Of a stretch of 64,000 nucleotides of DNA, positions 34,338 through 45,760 are shown one piece after another (the first letter of the stretch is position 1; the number at the start of each line of letters is the position of its first letter). Location of the stretch: positions 1,656,001 to 1,720,000 of the forward strand of contig JAXDDX010000088.1 of the NCBI GenBank assembly GCA_034670405.1, given 5' to 3'. Made by a program: the position numbers and the translations under genes. Source of the stretch: Hoplostethus atlanticus. Taxonomy: Eukaryota > Chordata > Actinopteri > Trachichthyiformes > Trachichthyidae. The notes beneath the pieces were generated by a model. The model was not told the origin of the DNA. It searched no databases and saw nothing but the letters and a program-made list of their open reading frames with translations.

Positions 34338-36047
34338 CTACACGGCGCTGACTGTCTCTGTGGTATCGTTATTCGTGGTGCTGATCTGCTCTTGCTCTCT
34401 GGTCAGTCTGCACGGGCACAGCCAGGCCAGCAGCGTGTCGACGGCCCCTTTCCTCATGAAAACATACAGAACCAAGTCCACTAGAGGACTGAACTGGACG
34501 AAGATGAGAGAAAGCCTAAAACCATCGATGATGTTAGACCCTCCGCCCACCACTTCAAAGAACCAAATAATTGTGGGAAGGAACAGCAGCGTGTAGTTAA
34601 GCAGCACCAGAATCAAGGCTCCCACTATTCGCCGTTTTTCCTCAGGGGGGACTGAGATGGCGGCGGACAGAGCTTTGAGGGTCCCAGCCAGGAAGAAGAT
34701 GAGCAGGGGTAAGGGCAGGAGGAGGAGGATGGCGATGGTGATGAACATGGATATGATAGATACTTCCACGAAGAATAACAAAAACAACACGACAAAAGGG
34801 AAGACCCAGACCAGGAAGGAGAGCATCAGAGAGGCCTTGATGTTTCGTCTGAAGCGGTACCACAGTGGCCAGGCGATGACCAAATACCTGTAGCGCAAGA
34901 TAGAAGATACATAGACAGAATATCTGTTACATGTATTCCTGACTTTGAGGATGCTATGAGGCATGCACATGCATACACACACTCTCAAACACACACTAAC
35001 TGTCTAACCCTCAGACACAGATATTACATTACTCTACATTACATTACAGTCATCTAGCAGACGCTTTTATCCAAAGCGACTTACAATAAGTGCATTCAAC
35101 GTAGGTAGAGAACTACTAGTCAAGTGCATTTCCATCCCAAGCATCTAAGAACAGAACCAGTGCTGAGGTAAAAGTGCAATAAGTTAACTACCTACTCTTT
35201 ATCTAAACCAATAAGTGAAGCAAATAAACAAGAGCTAAGACAAATAAGTAAGACAAAGATAACTACCTCTCCAGGGCTACCAACACCATGAAGCCAACAC
35301 TGGCGGTCAAACCAATGAGGTAGACAAACATAGATAAAACACTGACATCTTCGTATCCTGTGGTCTCCCGGACGGCCAAGCAGCAGATCTGGATGAGGTC
35401 TGAGACGAGGAGATTGATGACGTAGACAGGAGCAACGTGGTCACCCCGCACCTACAGGAACAGTGGTAAAAATGAACAAGGCAACAGGCAACAGTAAACA
35501 TGTCATCCCACATGAATGATAGAATCCCTCGCGGGGGCTTTAGTCCTGTCTGGTTAAGATAAGAGTCATCTGGGCTGAGTTTAGTTAAGATGATGCCGGG
35601 GCTCCGTGCTCCTTCCAGCATCAGGGTGGAGCGCTGGCACAGGGCAGCGATGGATGGATGGATACTATACTATAATACTATATGTACCAGATTTACATTT
35701 AGTAGATAACACTAAAACAAACAAATGTTCAGGACAGTTAGCACTGATAAATGCCTAAATGTACAAGTCCTTCAGCTCATCTTGATATATCACTATGTAT
35801 GTCACTATGTACACTCTTACTTACTTACTCTTACTGATTTTCATCATACAGGTAGCAGGCAGACAAATAAATACATGGACCTCAGTCATAATTCTCTCAC
35901 CAGGGAATACAGAGCACAGATGGCCAGCAAGGTCAAAGGAAGGCCGATGGAGATGACGATCCATGTCATCACAGGGTAGACGGTTGAGAAGTCTTGATAA
36001 GATTGAGAGTCGTTGAGAGATGTGATGTTGTTGTATGAAGGGTCCAT
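34338..36047 (-). CDS. Class A GPCR, tandem copy 4
   Basis: Exons on the minus strand: A 35901-36047, B 35267-35451, C 34338-34887; 882 nt, 293 aa, intact. Close to copy 1: same ECL1 (GYEDVSVLSMFVYLIG) and exon B length. Differences cluster outside the membrane core: ECL2 VEVSIISMF, ECL3 EVVGGGSNIIDGF, and a histidine to proline change before TM1 (VYPVMTW). Same motif departures as the other copies. It shares with copy 1 the downstream Gypsy insertion and the intronic L2 fragment, so copies 1 and 4 are the most recent pair. Confidence 0.85.
35023..35252 (-). mobile_element. L2-type LINE 3' fragment in GPCR copy 4 intron
   Basis: Same insertion as in copy 1, with ACACAGAT (35015-35022) and ACAAAGAT (35253-35260) flanks. 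Confidence 0.85.
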
Positions 36048-36121
36048 TCCTCAGACTTAGACCTGTTGTTGGGGATAACAGTTCAGGGAAAGGTAACCTC
36101 TACTCAACACTACTCTTACTA

Positions 36122-36158
<37 letters not shown>

Positions 36159-37610
36159 AGAGTTAATAAAGGAATTAAACAACCATATACAACAGGGATA
36201 AAATAACTCAAAAGAACCAAGTACACATAAGCCCATCGATAAGAAAAATGTGTTCTAAGAAGAAACTGAATAAAATTGAATGTATGCTAAATAATAAAAC
36301 AAAATGTAATTTGAAAGCTGCTGGATCACAACCTGAATATGCTGCGTCTGCCAAGATCCACTTTTTCGTTATCTGTCAGCTTTCGCTCAGCAATTGTTGT
36401 GTAAATAATGAACGTCACAGCATCCTGTTTATCTACATCTGTTTTTTTTTTTGGTATAACATGTAAGATTGACGTGCATTTCTTGAGAAGTTTGTGTTTG
36501 ACTTCATCATGTCCATCGTTCTGTGGTAATGGTATTCCTGTCATGTTTACAAAAGAAATAAACAGTTTGTACCTCATCTCCCCGGCTCTTATTTCTTTAC
36601 CTAGCAGTTCTCTATCATACATGATTACTCTGAGAGATGAATATTTTTCATGGATCTATTTTCTTGGCACTGTGTCCGCATTTACACCTGTTTATCAAAT
36701 AATAACAATAATAATAATAATAATCAAAATGTCATACATAAAGAGCAGCACAATGTAATAGCACATTGTTATGTTACGTTATGAGAGAACAGTGTTAAAT
36801 ATGGCCTGAATTTAAGTGCAATTCGTCAAGACCCTGCAGTGTAAAGGTTGAACTGTTTCAAATGTGTTGGCCTATTATAGGAATTATGTCAGGAAATGTA
36901 CTTAATTGATTTATATTGTATTGTAACAGCTGTGAAATATGGTCTAACTAGCCAAATGAAAAGTACTAAGTTCTAAAACGATATTCACACTGTGGCATAA
37001 AAAGCCGGATGGCATGACAGGATGCCAGTCAACCACAGCCCTGTGTGCACATCTCTGTGTCATGATGATTTTGATAAATAAGTTTTACCATCCATACACA
37101 TTGATAGAACATTTGTTGAAGAACATCTCAAAATAGGTTATATTCTGTATAAATCATTAAATACAATTGCCAGTGTAAATGAAGAGAAAGCAGCACAGGG
37201 AATTGTAATAGCTCAGCCAAAACAAAAGTTGGCAGCTTTCCTTTCGGACTCCAAAATGCACAAGATAAAGTTCTTGTTTATTCACTCCTCATTGGAAGAG
37301 GAGACAAGAAGAGCAAGTGGACAAGCATTTGTGTCCATTTATTTTGGTAGAGGTTTTAACTTCTGGTTTGTCTTCACTGCCGTGGAAGGTGAAAGTGTCA
37401 CGGCTCCAGCCCCGACCCTGGGTTTTCCCTGTTTCTCCACCTCCCCTGTGTGACTCTCATTGTCCTGGCTGCCTGTCCTCTCCGGCCAAAAGATGGAGGC
37501 TCATCAGTGACTGCGGGGACACTGATGAGCCATTCCACTGCCTGTCCTCCAGCCCCACAGTCCTGCGTTCGGTTCAACGCCTCACTCCTCTGGTCCAAAG
37601 AGACATCCCG

Positions 37611-40215
37611 GTGCTCGCCTTAGTGGACTCTGGCGCCGATGCCAGCTTTATCGACTCTACGCTCGTTTTGCAGGCCGGAATCCCCACCGAACCTCTCCCT
37701 TCCCCGTTAACGGTCAATGCGCTGGATGGCAAGCTCCTGGCCCGGATCACGCACCGCTCTGCACCTCTCACGCTGGTTCTGTCGGGAAATCACCGGGAAG
37801 GCATCCAGCTCCACGTCATCTCATCTCCCCACGCTCCGGTGGTGTTGGGCCGGCCCTGGTTGGCGCTCCACAACCCTCACATCGACTGGTCCTCTGGCTC
37901 CGTGATCAGCTGGAGCGTGTTTAGCCACTCCCACTGTCTCCTGTCTGCCCTAGCCCCTAATAAGTCCACTACCGTTCCTGTCCCTGAGCGTCCCGACCAC
38001 TCCTCTGTTCCCACTGTCTATCACGACCTCGGAGAGGTGTTTGATAAGCAACAGGCCCTCTCCCTACCACCTCACCGACCGTACGACTGCGCCATCGATC
38101 TGCTTCCCGGAGCTCCCCTGCCTACTAGCCGTCTCTACAACCTCTCTCGCCCAGAGAGGGAGGTTGTGGAGAACTACATCCACGACTCCCTGGCAGCGGG
38201 ACTGATCAGGCCCTCCTCGTCTCCTGTCGGCGCGATGGAGAAAAAGGATCACGCTCTGCGCCCCTGCATCGACTTCCGGGGCCTGAATAACATCACGGTG
38301 AAAAACAAATATCCCCTACCGCTCATAGACCCTGCCTTTGAGCCTCTCCAACACGCTACAGTCTTCTCCAAGCTAGACCACCTTATCCGGATTCGAGAAG
38401 GCGACGAGTGGAAGATTGCTTTTAACTCCGCCCTCGGCCACTTCGAGTACCTCATCATGCCCTTCGGTCTCACCAATGCCCCAGCAGTCTTCCAGGCACT
38501 CGTCATTGACGTCCTCCGTGACATGCTGAACAGATTCGTCTACAGACGACATCTTAATCTTCTCCCGGGACAAGGAGGAACACGTTCAGCATGTCAGATT
38601 GGTGCTCCGTCGTCTACTCGAAAAACTGTTTGTTAAAGCTGAGAAGTGCGAATTTCACGTGCCTTCTGTAAGTTTCTTAGGCTACATCATCGAGCAGGGG
38701 CAGGTGAAGACGGATCCGGCCAAGATCCATGCTGTGGCTGAGTGGCCGACACCCGCCTCCCGGAAACAACTCCAGCAGTTCCTGGGCTTTGCTAACTTCT
38801 ACCGGAGGTTTATCTGAGACTTCAGCAAGGTCGCAGCCCCGCTTACTCGGCTCACCTCCACCCTCTCCCCGTTCATCTGGACCCCCGAGGCGGATGCGGC
38901 CTTCACCCGTCTCAAGCGACTCTTCACTTCCGCCCCGGTCTTGAGACATCCGGACTCCTCAAACAAAGTTCGTGGTGGAGGTGGACGCTTCCGACTCCGG
39001 CGTTGGGGCCGTCCTATCCCAATGATCCTCGGGGGACCAGAAGTTGCACCCCTGCGTGTTTTTCTCCCGCCGTCTCTCCCCTGCTGAGCGGAATTACGAT
39101 GTGGGTAACTGGGAGCTCCTGGCGGTGGTCCTGGCCTTGGAGGAGTGGAGGCATTGGCTGGAGGGGGCGGAGCAACCGTTTGTGGTGTGGACAGACCACA
39201 AGAACCTCTCCTACCTCCGCTCTGCTAAACGGCTCAACTCCCGGCAAGCGCGGTGGGCATTATTCCTGGGGAGGTTCAATTTCATCCTCACCTACCGCCC
39301 CGGCTCCTGCAACATCAAGCCGGACGCTCTCTCCCGCCAGTGGGCTCCCGAGAAGTCCACTCCCGAGCCTGAGACCATTCTCCCTCCGTCCTGCGTAGTA
39401 GGGGGCGGCTGCGTGGGAGGTTGAGAGCCTCGTCCGGGAGGCCCAGCGCAACCACCCAGACCCAGGTAACGGCCCCGCTAACCGCCTATTTGTGCCCGAC
39501 TCCGCCAGGTCCCAGGTTCTCCAGTGGGGTCACTTGTCAAGGCTCACCTGTCACCCCGGCTTCGCCCGCACCCTGGCCTTCATCAGGCAGAGTTTTTGGT
39601 GGCCCTCCATGTCCCAGGACACCCGAGCCTTCGTGTCTGCCTGCTCCGTCTGTGCCACCGTCAGCCTCTCCTCGGGCTACCACCCCCAGTCCAATGGGCA
39701 GGTATCATTCGTTCAGGTCCACCTCCAGTGCTTGCCGCCAGATTTGGAAGGCTGCTTGGGCGGCCCTCCTTCGCTCGGCGGCCAAAAATCAGTGCCTCAC
39801 CGACTACCAACCTGGGCAGAAGGTTTGGCTCCTCCCGGGACCTACCCCTGCAGGTCGAGTCCCGGAAGTTGGCCCCCCGATACGTGGGGCCCTACGAGAT
39901 CGACAAGGTCATCAACCCTGCCGCAGTAAGGCTCAAACTGCCCCCGTCCCTAAAAATACATCCCACGTTCCATGTTTCCCTGCTCAAGCCTGTCTCCTCC
40001 AGCCCATTGTGCCCTCCAGCCGACCATCCTGCCTACACGGTCAGGACATCCGCCGCTGGGGTCGGGGCTTCCAATACCTGGTCGACTGGGAGGGTTACGG
40101 CCCAGAAAAGCGCAGCTGGGTCCCTCGCCACAACATCCTGGATCCCTCCCTCATCCGCGATTTCCACCGGGAACACCCCAACAAGCCCGGTGGGGCGCCC
40201 GGAGGTGCCCATTGA
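37611..40215 (+). pseudogene. Gypsy pol remnant, unit 4
   Basis: Pieces: protease and N-terminal RT to 38636, RT C-terminal part 38599-38817 ending at an in-frame TGA, RNase H 39044-39424 ([44 protein letters not shown]), then a truncated integrase and chromodomain to 40215. RNase H is in better condition here than in unit 1, where one base is inserted near 39295's equivalent. Confidence 0.9.
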
Positions 40216-40226
40216 GGGGGGGGTAT

Positions 40227-40661
40227 TGTCACGGCTCCAGCCGCGACCCCGGGTTTTCCCTGTTTCTCTACCTCCCTTGTGTCTCCACCTCCCCTGTCTG
40301 TCTCTCATTGTCTGTCTGTGTGTGTGGCATGGGTGTGATCCCTCTCCTGGCCCTGCATTCCCTCCACACCTGCCATCCATCATCTCATCAGCCCAGCAGT
40401 ACATATACCCCGGCTTTTCAACCACTCGTCGCCAGATTGTTCCGCCAACTACCGTGATCCTCTGAACGCCTCCTTCCTCGTGTCTCCTTGCCGCTACCCA
40501 CCAGCCTGCCTGCTTCCCTCGCTCCTGCCTCACCTGCCTGCCCCAGCTCCATCCAGCCCAGCCTCTGCACCCCCCACCATCCCTTCTCCTGCTTCACCGC
40601 TTTTTCCCTACTCCCTTGTCATGGTCTGCATTCTGGGTCCTATAAACTGCAATCCTGGACA
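40227..40661 (+). repeat. Gypsy 3' LTR, unit 4
   Basis: A 435-bp LTR preceded by a G-tract; differs from the unit 1 LTR by scattered single changes. Confidence 0.88.
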
Positions 40662-40817
40662 AAAAGTTGGGAACATTGAACTTCTGTCACCAAGATCCGT
40701 GATCCGTCCTTGGTCTTGAGAACTCATAACTCAAAACTCCTTAATCATGAAACAAAACAAATATTGGCATTTAGTAGAAAAATGTCTATCCTTGCAGGAG
40801 AACAACCTAAAAGTTAA

Positions 40818-40914
40818 TTCTGGTGGAATCTCATCTTTGAGAAAGACCATGGTTGCTGTGGCTGTTGTAGCCCTATGCCTTCCTCTCTTGTGAGTCTTTA
40901 ACAGAAGGTGGATG
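40818..40914. mobile_element. Small 97-bp insertion in unit 4
   Basis: Present only here. GTTAA occurs on both sides (40813-40817 and 40915-40919), and the other units read AAAAGTTAAATAATG without interruption. No known element recognised and no terminal repeats seen. Confidence 0.6.
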
Positions 40915-41054
40915 GTTAAATAATGATAAACTATACCCACAGATCAATGAAGATCTTGACTGTTACATGTTATCACAGACCTGAGGACATGGAACTATGA
41001 AGAAAACATATGTTGATTTACATCACACATACAGGAAGCGCAAATATGTGTTGT

Positions 41055-42998
41055 GGCAATTTAAAATGGCATTTATTTTCCTCACTGCCCTTATGACAAA
41101 CCGACGATATGTACACAAAGTGGCATTGCAAATGCCACTTATTTCTTTACATCGATCGAGGAGGAACCAGTGGCCGCATCGGCCTTTTTGGTGGGTCTTG
41201 GTTCCTCACCTCCCTGCTGAAGGAGGCCAAACACCTCCTTTTCACTTGGGGGATCTTTGCTCTGCTCCCCGCCACCGACTGTGGGGGCAGTGACTTCACT
41301 TTTGTCCCCAGCCCCGCTTGTTGTTACTCCCCCTGGCCAAAAACCGGCCCCGCCTTTGGGGCCGTCACCGGTTTACGATCCCCACCCCCCAAGCGTAGCC
41401 CCTGCGGGAAACCCGCCCCCCCTTTTTTCTTCTCCTTTGGACCATCCAGCCCCCCCCCCCTTTTTCCCCTTTTTTTCAACCATGACTCCGCCCACCACGT
41501 CCCCCAGCTTCCCTCCAAAAACTCCGGCTGCTACCCCTCCCCCCCCTCAAACCCTTTTTTTCAGCTCCTAAACCCCCAAATCCCCCTCTTTTTAAACCCC
41601 ACTTAACCCCTGGGGGTTTGAATACCCCTTCCTCAGGGACAAACCACCCCGGAACGGGCCTTTTTCCCTTCCGGCCAATCCCGTGAACAATCAGTCTCCT
41701 CCAAAACCCCCCTCCTCCAAAACCCCATTTCAAACCAAAAAAACACCCCACCTACTCCCTTTCCCCCACCCCCCCCTTCACACTAAAAAAATTTTAAAAC
41801 CGTTTGTAAAAAATTTGGGACCTTGTGCCAATTGCAAAACTTTCAACAACAATAAATAGAAAAATCTCAGATATTGCCTTGTGGGGGTAATCTTCTGTTA
41901 AAACACATTATGGTGGTATTGTTCCTTCCAAAAGAGCCTTTTTGGTTGTTCTTGAGCCCTCAAGGGGTTGGTACCATTGATAATTTAGGGTTTCACAGCT
42001 CAAAAACCAGCAGTAGAGGACGGACTAATCTCCTGTTAGCTTCCCATCCCCCCTATGCCAAATCCTTTTATGCTAAAAGGTTTCCTGTTTTCTTTTCTGC
42101 TGGTTGAATTGCCCTCTGCGGGGAACAGGAGCAACGGGTTTGAGCCCTTTTCCCATTCGAAACCATCCCAAACGTGGCATAAATTGAGGGATTTTAAATC
42201 GCACAGATGAACAAAATTCCCTCGAAGAACTGGCATTGGTGTCCTTTTTAAAAATTAAATTTGGGGCGCTGGGGTTTGCCATAAGGTCCCCTGATCGCGT
42301 TTGGTTTAGGGGATGGAGGGCCAGAAACTGGGGTCCCCAAGAAGGGGGAAGACCACCCCATCAAGAATTTGGGCCGGGTTGATGTTCTTTCTTTTTCTTA
42401 ATTTTGATTAACAACAGGAAGCCCAACCCCCAAACCTCCAACACAATGGATGAGGTCTGGACAGATTGTGGGCATGACTTGTTCTCCCCCGGAAAAAGTT
42501 TTGCCAAGGCAAACACCAAACATGTCCGGCCCCCCTGTGAAGAATCTCCGGGTTCCTCGGATTACGAGTTTGGCTCCTGGAAATCTGGAGGGTGTTGGCC
42601 TGCCATTGTGTTCATTTCCCAAAACAACAAAAGGGCAAAGCTGCTGAGCAAACCATTCTATGTCCACGCTCAGGTTTAAAAACCCGAGTTGCTAAGATGC
42701 CGGCAAAAATGTTCTTTAGCTCAGTGGGCAGTGGCAAGGGCAAGTTTTAAGGATATGGGGATGATGATGCTTACAATACTTAACGATTCAAACCACAACA
42801 ACAATTAACATTCCTCGATAACTCCAGCGGGCCCAGTCACGATTTCACTAGGTTTTATCCACTTGTGTCTATCCATTACTTATGGTCAAGGGTCATTAGT
42901 AATGCCTCACCTCAGCATGATAATGAAAAGAGGAAAACGCTTGCCCCCTGGTTGTCCCCAAGGGTCTTCCTTCTGCTTGGGGGGGGGGGGGGGGGGGG

Positions 42999-43040
<42 letters not shown>

Positions 43041-43228
43041 TAAAAAGCATTTCGAAGATTAATTCTAATCATTTACATCTTGTTTATGATGCCTTGTGTC
43101 TTTTTCAGTACTCCATCAATTACGATTCACCAGGGGACTAGGAAAATTTGGTTTTTATAAACCATTTTCTTTGCTTTTTATTCAGGGAGAAAACATACAG
43201 AAGAAAAACCCACAGGGGAATTAAAATG
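41055..43228. other. Probable low-quality or misassembled sequence
   Basis: From about 41055 the unit sequence becomes noisy. ATGTACACAAAGTGGCATTGC, for example, looks like a corrupted form of the unit's ATGTACTGAGAAAGTGGCAATG. Homopolymers of C, T and A become very frequent, and a G24 run abuts a C37 run at 42979-43039. No repeat or gene is recognised. Weak coding-like text at 42404-42679 on the plus strand matches nothing known to me. Confidence 0.7.
42979..43039. repeat. G24/C37 homopolymer block
   Basis: Twenty-four G followed directly by thirty-seven C. It would form a perfect hairpin. Such a join is rare in natural DNA and typical of a sequencing or assembly failure. Confidence 0.85.
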
Positions 43229-44409
43229 CGTGTAGTTAAGCAGCACCAGAATCAAGGCTCCCACTATTCGCCGTTTTTTCCTCAGGGGGGACTGAGATGG
43301 CGGCAGACAGAGCTTTGAGGGTCCCAGCCAGGAAGAAGATGAGCAGGGGAAAGAGCAGGAGGAGGAGGATGGCGAAGATGATGTGTGTTACATATGAATC
43401 TACCATGAATTCTAACAACCACAGGACAAAAGAGAAGACCTCTGTGATCTCCCAGACGGCCAAGCAGCAGATCTGGATGAGGTCTGAGACGAAGAGATTG
43501 ATGACGTAGACAGGAGCAACTTGATCATCCCGCACCTACAGGAACAGTGGTAAAAATGAACAAGGCAACAGGCAACAGTAAACATGTCACCCCACATGAA
43601 TGATAGAATCCCTCACGGGGGCTTTAGTCCTGTCTGGTTAAGATAAGAGTTATGTGCTCCATGGAGGAAAGGTCCTGGCAGGTCCGTTGGGCTTCTCTGG
43701 TTAAATACAACGTCAGGATCACGGCCCACTCTGCTGGGAGCCATTGCTTGTGCACGCTTCTACGTTGTCATCTGGGCTGAGTTTAGTTAAGATGATGCCG
43801 GGGCTCCGTGCTCCTTCCAGCATCAGGGTGGAGCGCTGGCACAGGGCAGCGATGGATGGATGGATGGATGGATGGATGGATACTATACTATAATACTATA
43901 TGTATCAGACTTACAAAGTAGATAACACTAAAACAAACAAATGTTCAGGACAGTTAGCACTGATAAATGCCTAAATGTACACGTCCTTCAGCTCATCTTG
44001 ATATATCACTATGTATGTCACTATGTACGCTCTTACTTCTCTATCAATCGTATGCTCACACTCCGATTAGTTTAGACTGGTTCACTCTGCAGCAGTTTGG
44101 GAGAAGGCTGAGATGTAACGAAGGGAGATAACTCGCTGTGTTCGGTGGTCCTACGAACTTCAGTGGAGTTTCCAGTGACACGTGGAGTAATGACTTAAAT
44201 TTTCATCATACAGGTAGCAGGCAGACAAATACATACATGGACCTCAGTCATAATTCTCTCACCAGGGAATACAGAGCACAGATGGCCAGCAAGGTCAAAG
44301 GAAGGCCGATGGAGATGACGATCCATGTCATCACATGGTAGACGGTTGAGAAGTCTTGATAAGATTGAGAGTCGTTGAGAGATGTGATGTTGTTGTATGA
44401 AGGGTCCAT
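43229..44409 (-). pseudogene. Class A GPCR copy 5, deletion pseudogene
   Basis: Exon A (44263-44409) is intact with the usual start and TM1. Exon B begins normally at 43535 ([19 protein letters not shown]) but breaks off after CLAVWEITE at about 43437. There it is fused directly to exon C sequence near the end of TM4 (VFSFVLWLLEF), so TM3, ERY and the B-C intron are lost. An extra T at about 43274 shifts the frame in the ICL3 region, and everything after TM6's start is missing at the border with the noisy block. It cannot make a receptor. Confidence 0.9.
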
Positions 44410-44489
44410 TCCTCAGACTTAGACCTGTTGTTGGGGATAACAGTTCAGGGAAAGGTAACCTCTACTCAACACTACTCTTACTACTACCA

Positions 44490-44520
<31 letters not shown>

Positions 44521-45760
44521 AGAGTTAATAAAGGAATTAAACAACCATATACAACAGGGATAAAATAGCTCAAAAGAACCAAGTACACATAAGCCCATCG
44601 ATAAGAAAAATGTGTTCTAAGAAGAAACTGAATAAAATTGAATGTATGCTAAATAATAAAACAAAATGTAGTTTGAAAGCTGCTGGATCACAACCTGAAT
44701 ATGCTGCGTCTGCCAAGATCCACCGTTTCGTTATCTGTCAGCTTTCGCTCAGCAATTGTTGTGTAAATAATGAACGTCACAGCATCCTGTTTATCTACAT
44801 CTGTTTTTTTTTGGTATGACATGTAAGATTGACCTGCATTTCTTGAGAGGTTTGTGTTTGACTTCATCATGTCCATCGTTCTGTGGTACTGGTATTCCTG
44901 TCATGTTTACAAAAGAAATAAACAGTTTGTACCTCATCTCCCCGGCTCTTATTTCTTTACCTAGCAGTTCTCTATCATACATGATTACTCTGAGAGATGA
45001 ATATTTTTCATGGATCTATTTTCTTGGCACTGTGTCCGCATTTACACCTGTTTATCAAATAATAACAATAATAATAATAATAAACAAAATGTCATACATA
45101 AAGAGCAGCACAATGTAATAGCACATTGTTATGTTAAGTTATGAGAGAACAGTGTTAAATATGGCCTGAATTTAATTGCAATTTGTCAAGACCCTGCAGT
45201 GTAAAGGTTGAACTGTTTCAAATGTGTTGGCCTATTATAGGAATCATGTCAGGAAATGTACTTAATTGATGTATATTGTATTGTAACAGCTGTGAAATAT
45301 GGTCTAACTAGCCAAATGAAAAGTACTAAGTTCTAAAACGATATTCACACTGCGGCATAAAAAGCCGGATGGCATGACAGGATGCCAGTCAACCACAGCC
45401 CTGTGTGCACATCTCTGTGTCATGATGATTTTGATAAATAAGGTTTGACCATCCATACACATTGATACAAAATTTGTTGAAGAACATCTCAAAATAGGTT
45501 AGATTTTGTATAAATCATTAAATACAATTGCCAGTGTAAATGAAGAGAAAGCAGCACAGGGAATTGTAATAGCTCAGCCAAAACACAAGTTGGCAGTTTT
45601 CCTCTCGGACTCCAAAATGCACAAGAAGTTCTTGTTTATTCACTCCTCATTAGAAGAGGAGACAAGAAGAGCAAGTGGACAAGCATTTGTGTTTATTTAT
45701 TTTAAGTTGGGAACATTGAACTTCTGTCACCAAGATCCGTGATCCGTCCTTGGTCTTGAG

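Larger units (their letters stand above)
37396..40661 (+). mobile_element. Defective Ty3/Gypsy retrotransposon, unit 4
   Basis: The 3266-bp twin of 17379-20646, with the same site, the same mutated left duplicate GAAAG (37391-37395) and right AAAAG (40662-40666), and the same truncated 5' LTR and gag loss. 3' LTR 40227-40661. Unlike unit 1, the protease-RT frame is continuous (open 37317-38636) because unit 1's extra G is absent. However, it has its own TGA within the RT-RNase H region (38815-38817). The shift through the RT catalytic motif and the integrase core deletion are shared with unit 1, so they arose before the duplication. Confidence 0.95.

Noticed and set aside
42404..42679. 91-aa frame in the noisy block
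   Set aside because: It lies in suspect sequence and matches no known family.
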